Source: a virus. From it: a stretch of DNA of 64,000 bases. Within the stretch, counting starts at the first letter, position 1; each line of letters starts with the position of its first letter. Positions 43,570 through 50,316 of this stretch are shown in pieces. A model generated the notes under the pieces. The model did no database searches, was not told where the DNA came from, and saw nothing but the letters and a program-made list of their open reading frames with translations. The stretch is from the IMG/VR virus record IMGVR_UViG_3300027749_000049, positions 1 through 64,000 of that record; one strand, written 5' to 3'. The position numbers and the translations under genes are program-made.

Positions 43570-44544
43570 ATGAAAGATACTAATGTCCGTTTGGGTTATT
43601 GTTGCATTAATTTGTCTCTAGCCGACCAAAAAATTACAGCTAACCGAGGTATGATCCGTAAAACTTTTCAGGAAAAGGGTGTTTCATATTGTGCCGAGCT
43701 TGCGCATCAAAATATAAAAGATGTTCTAAAAATTCTGGAATGGAATTTGGCCAATGGCATTTACGTATACCGAATGTCAAGTGATATTTTTCCATGGATG
43801 TCAGAATACGAAATTCAAAGGCTGCCAAATTTTCCAGAAATTTTATCAGACATGCAGGAGATTGGCAAGTTTGCAGTTGCAAATAATATCAGGGTATCAA
43901 TGCACCCAGGCCAGTTTGATGTCTTGCCTTCTCCAAGAGCCGATGTTGTTGCAAAAACAGTAAAAGATCTGGATCAGCACTGCGAAATTATGGATCTTAT
44001 GAAGTTGCCAACAAATGTAGGGTTTCCAATCAATATTCATATTGGCGGTACCTATGGCGATAAAATTGCAGCTGCTAAACGTTTTTGCGAGAATTTTCAA
44101 CTACTTAAACCAAATACCAAAGCCAGGCTGGTTGTAGAAAATGACGATAAGGCTACTCAATATTCAGTAGTAGATCTTTATCAACTCGTATACCTTGAAA
44201 TAGGTACTCCTATTACTTTTGATTTTCATCATCACAGGTTCAATACTAGTGATCTTACCGAAGAGGCTGCACTTAAGCTGGCCGCTACCACTTGGCACGG
44301 CCATACTCCGCTTACTCATTATTCAAGTAGCAAAAAAACATTTGAGGATCCGGGCGTAATTGCCAGATCTCATGCTGATTACATTTATGAGCAAATAAAT
44401 AATTACAGTCAGGCAATAGATATTGAAATTGAGGCAAAGGCCAAAGACTTAGCTGTACTTAAGTATCGTGAAGGTTTTAATTCTTTGCTTGAAAACTATT
44501 TAGAGTTTGACGATAAGAGACTATTTGAAAAAATTGAAGCATAA
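43570..44544 (+). CDS. uvsE: UV damage endonuclease (UvdE/UvsE)
   Basis: The 324-residue TIM-barrel enzyme has all the family blocks: VRLGYCCINLSL at the start, YVYRMSSDIFPW, RVSMHPGQF, INIHIGGTYGDK, LVVENDDKA, FDFHHHRFN and the late DIEIEAKAKDLAVL. These include the three-metal ligands of His, Glu and Asp. It nicks 5' of UV photoproducts. Early expression suits repair of incoming DNA. Confidence 0.95.
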   Translation: MKDTNVRLGYCCINLSLADQKITANRGMIRKTFQEKGVSYCAELAHQNIKDVLKILEWNLANGIYVYRMSSDIFPWMSEYEIQRLPNFPEILSDMQEIGKFAVANNIRVSMHPGQFDVLPSPRADVVAKTVKDLDQHCEIMDLMKLPTNVGFPINIHIGGTYGDKIAAAKRFCENFQLLKPNTKARLVVENDDKATQYSVVDLYQLVYLEIGTPITFDFHHHRFNTSDLTEEAALKLAATTWHGHTPLTHYSSSKKTFEDPGVIARSHADYIYEQINNYSQAIDIEIEAKAKDLAVLKYREGFNSLLENYLEFDDKRLFEKIEA

Positions 44545-44804
44545 TGGCTGAAGAAACAACTAAAGATTGCGGTTGCGGTAATAAACAACCAGTTCCACAA
44601 ACTACCGTACTCAGTAGAATCATGAATAAAGTATTTGTGAATGATGCAGAAAAAGACCGTCGAATGGCAATTTGCAAAGAGTGTCCACACTTTGGAGAGA
44701 TCCTAACCCAGTGCGGCATATGCGGCTGTTTCTTAGAGGCAAAAACCAGACTTGTTGGATTTCATTGCGCACTAGATCAAATTGGCGAGGAACCTAAGTG
44801 GTAA
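44544..44804 (+). CDS. Small cysteine-rich zinc-binding protein (86 aa)
   Basis: It overlaps the UV endonuclease stop by one base. Cys clusters (DCGCGNK, AICKECPHFG, QCGICGCFLEAK, FHCAL) suggest one or two zinc knuckles, as in small phage DUF6171-like proteins. The end IGEEPKW is also typical. Probably a regulator or DNA/RNA-binding adaptor; function not known. Confidence 0.75.
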   Translation: MAEETTKDCGCGNKQPVPQTTVLSRIMNKVFVNDAEKDRRMAICKECPHFGEILTQCGICGCFLEAKTRLVGFHCALDQIGEEPKW

Positions 44805-44811
44805 TAAATAA
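44804..44811 (+). promoter_or_regulatory. Late-type promoter box
   Basis: ATAAATAA overlapping the zinc-protein stop, about 70 bases before the GTG gene at 44881. A 7-bp hairpin (44816-44832) follows it directly. Confidence 0.5.
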
Positions 44812-44880
44812 ATTTGAAATTTTAGAAATTTCCTGGCGATCTTAAATTAGTGAGCTTGAAAAAAGAGACACATATGGACA

Positions 44881-45105
44881 GTGACAGTCAAAACTCAAAG
44901 AAGAACCCTACTCGGGAATCTATCCACTTGGAGCATGATGCTCGCACTATTTTTCAACCCATTTGGCTTCGATATTGTCCAATTTTGGCTAATCGAAGCG
45001 ACTGGCAGCTTGTGGCGAGCCAATTTCGTTATGTACTGTATTGCGGCAGTTTTCTTTGGATCCTCTATTTACTTTCGTTGGCGTTATAAAAAACTATCTG
45101 TATGA
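44881..45105 (+). CDS. Small membrane protein, GTG start (74 aa)
   Basis: GTG 44881 is the only start after an in-frame stop at 44857. Two hydrophobic segments are clear (MMLALFFNPFGFDIVQFWLI and FVMYCIAAVFFGSSIYF), and the C terminus is basic. It overlaps the next gene by four bases (ATGA), which supports this frame over an overlapping competitor. Function unknown. Confidence 0.6.
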   Translation: MTVKTQRRTLLGNLSTWSMMLALFFNPFGFDIVQFWLIEATGSLWRANFVMYCIAAVFFGSSIYFRWRYKKLSV

Positions 45106-45329
45106 GAGACTGTTTATCCCTAATCAATACGACCCTAACCAAAGATGGAATTATGCATCAAATAAAAGACCTTAGCGTTAGTTGCCTAAATCATACCTAT
45201 ATTACAGTCCAGTGCAGTCAAACCGGCTGTAGAATCAACTATAAGTTCACAGATTTTCAGTCCTTCTTAAACGACAATGGATTCTCATTAAGAGAATCCA
45301 TTGCTAAAGAATATCAATTTAAGGATTAG
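45102..45329 (+). CDS. Small hypothetical protein (75 aa)
   Basis: Coupled by ATGA overlap to the membrane-protein gene. The soluble product has three or four Cys (LSVSCLNHTYITVQCSQTGC) and a C-terminal helical end. No family recognised. It converges with the minus-strand appendage gene, with four bases of overlap. Confidence 0.6.
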   Translation: MRDCLSLINTTLTKDGIMHQIKDLSVSCLNHTYITVQCSQTGCRINYKFTDFQSFLNDNGFSLRESIAKEYQFKD

Positions 45330-46408
45330 ATTCCGTATATTGCAGAAATTGCAGCATAGTTTGAATTTGAAATTGCATTGACTGCCCCGGTTGCTGTTGC
45401 TTGGTCATAATACCCATAAGCTTTAAATCCATAAACTCTGGTAGTGGTTGCATGGGTTGGAGAAACAACAGATTCGCATAGCGTAAGATCTGGAATTGTT
45501 GAACTCGCTAGAGAACCTGTACCAGATAGCACACCGCCGCCAGCATTGTGACCGTTTATATAAAGAGTGGCTTGGCCTGGATCATCGAATCCAGTTGGAA
45601 TATGTGCAGCAATATGAAATATACCAGTGGTAACTAGAGCACCTGCCCAGCTAATAGTAAAGCCTCCAGATTTCATAATAATGTTTCCGCTACTGGCGAT
45701 AATTGAAATACTATCAGTATGAGTACCTACTAAATAATTTTCGGTTCCATCTTGATAAAATACTCCTTCTACCGCTAACGATTCATTAAATGAACCACCT
45801 GCAGCATTTTTAAAAGCACCTAGCCTTAAACTACCGTTGCTAACTGATCTAAAATAACCTACAAAACTTCCAGCTGCTGGAGCTGTAAATGCACCATCGG
45901 TTGCCCTAAAAATATTTTGTGAACCTCCAGCAACTAAATCATAAACATATGAGTCTGTTCCTGGGTAACTTGCTAAGAATCCTAATTCAAGATTTACTGC
46001 GCATTCAGTATCTAGTAAATATTCAGGATAGTGTGTGTTAACCAACATGTATTTACCAGTACCAATTAGCCAGGCAATTGCGGTTGCATAATCTGCAAAT
46101 AATTCGTAATTATTTGCTGATCTTTCAGGTAAACGACTAATTAATTCAATAATATCTGGTTGAGATTGACCACTAATCCAGTGAATTGATGGTTTTGCTG
46201 CTGTTTGAGTATCAACTCCGCGGCTGTAAGTGTCTGTATAAATTACAGTGTTGGTTGATGGGTTAATACCCGCTCTCCAATTATTATTGGTTAGAGTAGT
46301 GTAGTCTTTTTTAACGGTCCCTAATGAAACTGGGCCGAAATTAACGGAATCCCTGTTTGGTTTAGATAACCCGTTGTAACATACTGGGTTAATGTAATTT
46401 ACTGCCAT
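45326..46408 (-). CDS. Virion appendage protein with lectin-like (ConA/LamG) domain
   Basis: The 360-residue protein has an N-terminal region (NGLSKPNRDSVNFGPVSLGT) probably used for attachment. A jelly-roll-like C-terminal half follows (GTENYLVGTHTDSISIIASS, WAGALVTTGIFHIAAHIPTG, TLYINGHNAGGG), the pattern of LamG/concanavalin-like domains. There is no signal peptide. A late-type box lies 22 bases upstream. It probably decorates capsid or tail and binds glycans. Confidence 0.6.
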   Translation of the reverse strand: MAVNYINPVCYNGLSKPNRDSVNFGPVSLGTVKKDYTTLTNNNWRAGINPSTNTVIYTDTYSRGVDTQTAAKPSIHWISGQSQPDIIELISRLPERSANNYELFADYATAIAWLIGTGKYMLVNTHYPEYLLDTECAVNLELGFLASYPGTDSYVYDLVAGGSQNIFRATDGAFTAPAAGSFVGYFRSVSNGSLRLGAFKNAAGGSFNESLAVEGVFYQDGTENYLVGTHTDSISIIASSGNIIMKSGGFTISWAGALVTTGIFHIAAHIPTGFDDPGQATLYINGHNAGGGVLSGTGSLASSTIPDLTLCESVVSPTHATTTRVYGFKAYGYYDQATATGAVNAISNSNYAAISAIYGI

Positions 46409-46430
46409 AATGTATAAAAATTATTTTAAG

Positions 46431-46438
46431 TTATTTAT
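46431..46438 (-). promoter_or_regulatory. Late-type promoter box
   Basis: Minus-strand ATAAATAA 22 bases before the ATG at 46408. Confidence 0.65.
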
Positions 46439-46482
46439 TTAGCCAAATTTTAGATTTTTTGAAAACCTTTTTTGCTAACCAT

Positions 46483-46490
46483 GATATAAT
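46483..46490 (+). promoter_or_regulatory. GATATAAT promoter box for structured RNA
   Basis: TATAAT at 46485-46490 predicts a transcription start near 46497, ahead of the structured RNA. Confidence 0.65.
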
Positions 46491-46496
46491 AAATAG

Positions 46497-46963
46497 ACTT
46501 TACAATAATCGTTCTTTAATTTACGTTGGAAAAACCTGATAGGAAGTCATGAGCCTTTCAGGAGTATGTGCCAGAACAACCTGATTGTAAAACAGGTAAT
46601 GGTTTAGATTAGGAGGATGCTCCGCAAGTATTGGCTGAACGGTCAACTTGAACCAGTTAACCGCTGGAGTCTAAGGTTTTGATATCCATATATGGTATTT
46701 TGCAATCGGCATACGGGTATAAAATAGTCCCGTTAAATGGCTGAATAATCCTTTGCTAGGTGGGATAAAGCACTCGTACTGTTGTGGTTAACACGATAGT
46801 GATTCAAGCGGATCCAACTTGCTTTGAGTCGACTCTGACAGGAGTGTACGAAGGTTGTCGTTATAACGCAAGCTCAGCATCAAATTGGAGGTAAACCCTA
46901 CCCCTCTCATACGTTTTTTCCGACGATACCAAGGCTAGCCGTAAAAAAGCTAGCCTTTTTTTT
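46497..46963 (+). ncRNA. Large structured non-coding RNA of unknown class
   Basis: There is no convincing reading frame in about 490 bases, yet the stretch has a -10 box before it and a strong terminator after it. The two ends pair in an 11-bp helix (46524-46534 with 46915-46925, one G-U pair), which closes a core of about 400 nt. Inside are clear hairpins: 46625-46650, 46653-46667, 46713-46733, 46771-46801, 46801-46830 (9 bp with one bulge) and 46832-46845. It lacks the conserved RNase P sequences, a tmRNA T-arm and group I or II core motifs. Size and phage setting recall ornate phage RNAs such as GOLLD or ROOL, but I see no shared motif. Confidence 0.7.
46931..46963 (+). terminator. Rho-independent terminator of the structured RNA
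   Basis: AAGGCTAGC (46931-46939) pairs with GCTAGCCTT (46949-46957), followed by a run of eight T residues. Confidence 0.9.
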
Positions 46964-46971
46964 GTTTACAG

Positions 46972-46979
46972 AGTATAAT
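46972..46979 (+). promoter_or_regulatory. Early-type promoter box AGTATAAT
   Basis: TATAAT ends nine bases before the ATG at 46989, directly after the terminator. Confidence 0.7.
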
Positions 46980-46988
46980 AATATTATT

Positions 46989-47213
46989 ATGGGATTTAAC
47001 AAATTTTTTGTACCTGAACCAGCCGAAGTTGCTAGACAGGTAAAATTAAACGGGCCGACTCAATTTATTAATCGTAAAATTGATGCAATAATCGGTAATT
47101 CAACTAGTATTGATATAATGGATCATATTTATGAAAGGTCACAAACTGGCCAAACTGATGATCAGATCCTAAAAAGTCTAGTCAAAAAATTTCCGGTGTA
47201 TTTTAATGCCTAG
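46989..47213 (+). CDS. Small hypothetical early protein (74 aa)
   Basis: ATG 46989 follows the promoter box; an earlier in-frame codon lies inside the terminator and is rejected. The product starts MGFNKFFVPEPAEVARQVKL and is helical in its second half. It overlaps the next gene by eight bases. Function unknown. Confidence 0.65.
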   Translation: MGFNKFFVPEPAEVARQVKLNGPTQFINRKIDAIIGNSTSIDIMDHIYERSQTGQTDDQILKSLVKKFPVYFNA

Positions 47214-47496
47214 TCCAGCCAGAGCAAAAGAGGTTTGTTTACTAACGGTTGTCACTGGAGAAGCCCAAACTCATCTATGCGTTATTGGTACCTTTAGGGG
47301 AGCCTATAAACTTGCACTATTTGAGGCAGCTATTTCTTTTCCAAATTTAACAGAGCGTGCAGCTCAGACCCTAATGAATCAAACAGGCGCAGTTAAACTT
47401 TGGGATACCAAAAAGTTTGCATATGAAGAAGAGGCCAGGTGGTCGCCAGTTGGAAAGATAATTTCAGTCTGTAAAGTTCCAGTAAAACACACATAA
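47206..47496 (+). CDS. Small hypothetical early protein (96 aa)
   Basis: Overlaps the previous gene and ends in a strong terminator. The soluble product has a strand-helix pattern (TFRGAYKLALFEAAISFPNL) and a basic C terminus (GKIISVCKVPVKHT). Not recognised. Confidence 0.65.
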   Translation: MPSPARAKEVCLLTVVTGEAQTHLCVIGTFRGAYKLALFEAAISFPNLTERAAQTLMNQTGAVKLWDTKKFAYEEEARWSPVGKIISVCKVPVKHT

Positions 47497-47523
47497 AAAA
47501 AGAGAGCAGTTGCTCTCTTTTTT
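47497..47523. terminator. Bidirectional terminator hairpin
   Basis: AGAGAGCA and TGCTCTCT arms lie between A-rich and T-rich flanks, so the hairpin can end the plus-strand gene at 47496 and the minus-strand gene at 47541. Confidence 0.8.
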
Positions 47524-47540
47524 ATTTAAGTAAGTTAGGG

Positions 47541-47738
47541 TTATTCAATTAGGCCTAGAATCCTTGATTCTTGAACTGCTTCTAATTGACATGGCGAAAT
47601 TCCTTCACCAAATCTTTTTAATAATTTTTCTTCGGCTTCTCCGATTGAAGTTGCTTCAACCAAGTACTGTTCACGAATTTTTTTCGTTTTGCCGTTGTCG
47701 TCTTCCGACTCAAATCTTAATTTTGCTAGATAATACAT
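47541..47738 (-). CDS. DUF4494-type small protein (65 aa)
   Basis: The product reads MYYLAKLRFESEDDNGKTKK followed by REQYLVEATSIGEAEEKL, the DUF4494 signature found in Bacteroidota and their phages. Its role is unknown. A TAGTATAAC box lies about 23 bases upstream on the minus strand, so it may be early. It supports the host assignment. Confidence 0.8.
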   Translation of the reverse strand: MYYLAKLRFESEDDNGKTKKIREQYLVEATSIGEAEEKLLKRFGEGISPCQLEAVQESRILGLIE

Positions 47739-47774
47739 ATTGCTTTTAAATTTATGTTATGTTATACTAGTAAA

Positions 47775-48341
47775 TTATCGAGTAGTTTTACGAGGTCTTA
47801 AAGATTGAGGCTTTTTACCAGTTTCAAGATTTGAATCTTTTGCGGAAACCGTTAACACTCCATTATCTGGAATATTATTGGTCTTTGCAAATATCTTTTT
47901 CTTATTCATAGACTCTTCAGTTTTCTGTGCAGATTTTAAAGCGCCTGGAGCTGGATAACCTTTTTCTCCTGGCTTTGCAGGTTTTTCTCCACGCTTTCTT
48001 TTTGCATTAATATTATCCCATAAACCTTTTTTCTTTTCGGAAATTTCTAGGCTTGCTAATAGTGCATCAGACTCGTCTGCAAAACTTTGAGCAATATCTT
48101 CTCCAAATTCGTCATAAATTTTTGTAATAAGATCATTTTGTAAATCTTTAATTCGGCTTGCCGTTTCATACTTATTGGAGTGTTGATCAATTTCAACTGG
48201 CTCATTTGTATAGTTACTAGCTAATTCAATTAGATCTTTTGAAATATTATGGTAAAAAGAATCCGATTTTGTATTTGGTGCTTGGTGGAATTCATCGTAA
48301 CTCTCTTCAAAGCTTTCAAATAGTGCAATGTAATTTTTCAT
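47775..48341 (-). CDS. Packaged-type basic protein with capsid-targeting-like N terminus (188 aa)
   Basis: MKNYIALFESFEESYDEF carries the signature (K-N-Y-x-x-L-F-E, cleavage candidate after L-F-E). The C-terminal half is strongly basic and includes GLWDNINAKRKRGEKPAKPG, a sequence type found in DUF5872-like phage and DNA-associated proteins. A basic, packaged protein would suit DNA condensation in the head or delivery with DNA, like T4 internal proteins. A late box precedes it. Confidence 0.6.
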   Translation of the reverse strand: MKNYIALFESFEESYDEFHQAPNTKSDSFYHNISKDLIELASNYTNEPVEIDQHSNKYETASRIKDLQNDLITKIYDEFGEDIAQSFADESDALLASLEISEKKKGLWDNINAKRKRGEKPAKPGEKGYPAPGALKSAQKTEESMNKKKIFAKTNNIPDNGVLTVSAKDSNLETGKKPQSLRPRKTTR

Positions 48342-48349
48342 TTGTTTTT

Positions 48350-48357
48350 GGTATAAT
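48350..48357 (+). promoter_or_regulatory. Early-type box GGTATAAT, divergent
   Basis: Plus-strand TATAAT 20 bases before the tiny gene at 48378. It faces the minus-strand late box at 48367-48374. Confidence 0.45.
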
Positions 48358-48366
48358 TTTATAAAC

Positions 48367-48374
48367 TTATTTAT
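48367..48374 (-). promoter_or_regulatory. Late-type promoter box
   Basis: Minus-strand ATAAATAA 25 bases before the ATG at 48341. Confidence 0.65.
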
Positions 48375-48377
48375 CTA

Positions 48378-48452
48378 ATGCCGGAAGTAGTAGTTAGAGA
48401 AGAAACACCAGACGGCCGAACCACACATTGGGTTCCAAGTCTACAATCATAG
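48378..48452 (+). CDS. Possible micro-protein (24 aa)
   Basis: ATG 48378 opens MPEVVVREETPDGRTTHWVP and ends at 48452, overlapping the next early promoter. It has a TATAAT box upstream and the same TTATTTATCTAATGCC leader as the gene at 53957. At this length coding cannot be proved. Confidence 0.35.
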   Translation: MPEVVVREETPDGRTTHWVPSLQS

Positions 48453-48458
48453 TATAAT
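48451..48458 (+). promoter_or_regulatory. Early-type promoter box AGTATAAT
   Basis: TATAAT ends five bases before the ATG at 48464; probable leaderless start. Confidence 0.7.
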
Positions 48459-48463
48459 AAAAT

Positions 48464-48817
48464 ATGAAAGATATTATTGACTTGGGCAATCTAGTATTTA
48501 ATCAGCTAGTAAAATCACATGGGGAACTTGAAGAGTCTAGGACCCTGTTTCTTTATGGAATCACAGTTGGTTCAGATTGGCAAGTATTGGGTTCAGTAAA
48601 GGTCGTAATAATTGACCAAACTGGAGTATCAATTAATTTTGAAGATCAGATAATTACTGATGTAAACAGTCAATGGAAACAAATAATTACAAATCGCCAA
48701 GGAGTTAAAGCAGCCGCTGAGCTTTCAAAAATAAAATCAAATACTAAACAATTTAAGGACGGGGAAACCTATGAATTTTGGCAAAATGAAGGTCCTTGGA
48801 GAGAAATAAATTTTTAA
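48464..48817 (+). CDS. Hypothetical early protein (117 aa)
   Basis: Preceded by an early box. The product has a beta-rich middle (VLGSVKVVIIDQTGVSINF) and a polar end (FKDGETYEFWQNEGPWREI). No family known. It starts a run of small plus-strand genes reaching to 52154. Confidence 0.6.
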   Translation: MKDIIDLGNLVFNQLVKSHGELEESRTLFLYGITVGSDWQVLGSVKVVIIDQTGVSINFEDQIITDVNSQWKQIITNRQGVKAAAELSKIKSNTKQFKDGETYEFWQNEGPWREINF

Positions 48818-48821
48818 AAAT

Positions 48822-49055
48822 ATGAAAAGACTTGGATTAATTAATAGTGGAGCACTTTCGTATAATCATCGAATTTATTGGGAAACTCAATTATTCGCTA
48901 GAGTCAGAAAGTGGTCAGATGGTATTACCATTTTTAAATTTGATATAAACTGGGATCGTTATGTTAGTGATCATACCCCGGCATTTCAAATAGAGCTAAC
49001 AATTTTAAACATATATAATCAAATACACATACACCAAAATAATTATGAAGAATAA
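48822..49055 (+). CDS. Hypothetical early protein (77 aa)
   Basis: Begins MKRLGLINSGALSYNHRIYW, five bases after the previous gene, and overlaps the next by 11 bases. Aromatic-rich and soluble. Function unknown. Confidence 0.55.
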   Translation: MKRLGLINSGALSYNHRIYWETQLFARVRKWSDGITIFKFDINWDRYVSDHTPAFQIELTILNIYNQIHIHQNNYEE

Positions 49056-49140
49056 AATAGAAAAAATAGCCACACATTTACTGCTAATATTGGGAATCTT
49101 ATTATTTTTTAGTATACCATTTTTAGTATGGTCAATTTAA
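49045..49140 (+). CDS. Single-pass membrane micro-protein (31 aa)
   Basis: ATG 49045 overlaps the preceding stop. The product is a charged start (MKNKIEKIATH) followed by one hydrophobic helix (LLLILGILLFFSIPFLVWSI). This is the shape of small phage membrane effectors or holin-like peptides. Clear overlap and composition support it despite the size. Confidence 0.5.
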   Translation: MKNKIEKIATHLLLILGILLFFSIPFLVWSI

Positions 49141-49155
49141 AAAAAAAATAAAAAT

Positions 49156-49452
49156 ATGAAAAAACTATTATTAATTATAATGTTAATATTAACATTAACC
49201 ACATTTTCGCAGAATTATACAGATTCGGTTTCTTGTAGACAAACAATAAGTATGTATAAGAGAATAGAATCTAAACTACAATCTAGCATAACTGCCCAGG
49301 GTAATACGTTAAAAACAAAAAATTTAGAAATAGGTTTATTAAATGAGACTATTATTAAAAACAATAAACGGATTAAAAAGCAAAAGATATACAAATGGTT
49401 GTCAATTTTAGGTAATGTTGGGCTAGTTTGGTATATTATAAAAACCAATTAA
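49156..49452 (+). CDS. Exported helical protein with signal peptide and C-terminal membrane segment (98 aa)
   Basis: MKKLLLIIMLILTLTTFSQN is a clear signal peptide with a Ser-Gln cleavage region typical of Bacteroidota. A helical body follows (RIESKLQSSITAQGNTLKTK), then a C-terminal hydrophobic segment (WLSILGNVGLVWYII). It could be an envelope or spanin-like protein; no proof. Confidence 0.6.
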   Translation: MKKLLLIIMLILTLTTFSQNYTDSVSCRQTISMYKRIESKLQSSITAQGNTLKTKNLEIGLLNETIIKNNKRIKKQKIYKWLSILGNVGLVWYIIKTN

Positions 49453-49453
49453 T

Positions 49454-50014
49454 ATGAAAAGCAAAGAAGACATAGAACAGTTAGCTAAAACTGAATATCC
49501 AATTAAAATAGGGGGTTCAATGTGGATGCCTAATACTAATGATATTAAAAAATCTAATAAACAAGAAGGTTATATCAAAGGCTACACTCAATGCCAAGAA
49601 GATATGATAAAAGAAGAACTTAAAGATTGGGATGTAACGTTAAATGATGGTTTAGAAGATGAACCATATGTTTCAGATGACTTTCAAATTGGTCCAGATG
49701 GAGCATATGAGCATACCGAAGATATGACACCAAAAGAAAAAGCAAAAGATGAATTAATCAAAGTATTATACTCTCAAGTAATAGATTTAACCATGATGTC
49801 CAAAATAGAATTAGGTGATGCTGTAATTGCTGAAATTAAAAGATTGCAAGATATTATTGATAAGCCAAATACAAAAGAAGAGTTAGACTTATGGTGTAAC
49901 TATAGTAATATGCTTTCGCCAATGGCTTACATTGAATGTGAATACTGTGGTGAATTAAAAAGCGTGTGTGAGTGCATACACGAAGAAAAAATTAAACAAC
50001 AAACAGAAATATGA
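49454..50014 (+). CDS. Hypothetical protein with C-terminal CxxC pairs (186 aa)
   Basis: The soluble, acidic product has a C-terminal CEYCGELKSVCEC that may bind zinc. The N-terminal part (EGYIKGYTQCQEDMIKEELK) resembles small phage proteins of Bacteroidota of unknown role. Overlaps the lipoprotein gene by four bases. Confidence 0.6.
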   Translation: MKSKEDIEQLAKTEYPIKIGGSMWMPNTNDIKKSNKQEGYIKGYTQCQEDMIKEELKDWDVTLNDGLEDEPYVSDDFQIGPDGAYEHTEDMTPKEKAKDELIKVLYSQVIDLTMMSKIELGDAVIAEIKRLQDIIDKPNTKEELDLWCNYSNMLSPMAYIECEYCGELKSVCECIHEEKIKQQTEI

Positions 50015-50316
50015 AAAGACTAATAATATTAGCAATAGCAATCTCTGCAACTACGCTGAGCTGCAAAACAGATAAACACACATTGACAAACAAAGAAGAA
50101 CTTGAATGGTCAACTAAAGGTGATACAATATTACGTAACAATAAACCAGTTGCTGTATACAATCATTTAGAATATGAACTGTATAATGGCAAAGCAACTA
50201 TTGAAATATCAATAGATCAGATTGACCGCTCTCCGGAAAACACAATTCCTTTAATTAAATATGTTCACCTTAAACATAAGAAAAACAAGGTAGAAATTGT
50301 AGTACAAAATAAATAA
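50011..50316 (+). CDS. Small lipoprotein (101 aa)
   Basis: MKRLIILAIAISATTLSCKT is a lipoprotein signal peptide with the lipobox Cys at residue 18. The mature part is polar and beta-rich. It would sit in the envelope, and may be an exclusion protein or an o-spanin-like partner of the exported gene at 49156. It ends directly before thyA. Confidence 0.65.
   Translation: MKRLIILAIAISATTLSCKTDKHTLTNKEELEWSTKGDTILRNNKPVAVYNHLEYELYNGKATIEISIDQIDRSPENTIPLIKYVHLKHKKNKVEIVVQNK

Noticed and set aside
44395-44402. ATAAATAA as a late promoter
   Set aside because: It lies inside the UV endonuclease coding sequence with no gene start nearby; probably chance in AT-rich DNA.
44850-45089. Alternative frame with a Ser/Lys-rich start
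   Set aside because: The overlapping frame at 44881 encodes a plausible membrane protein and is coupled by ATGA overlap to the next gene.
46497-46963. RNase P RNA, group I intron or permuted tmRNA
   Set aside because: The conserved RNase P blocks, group I core pairs, tmRNA T-arm and any split flanking gene are absent.
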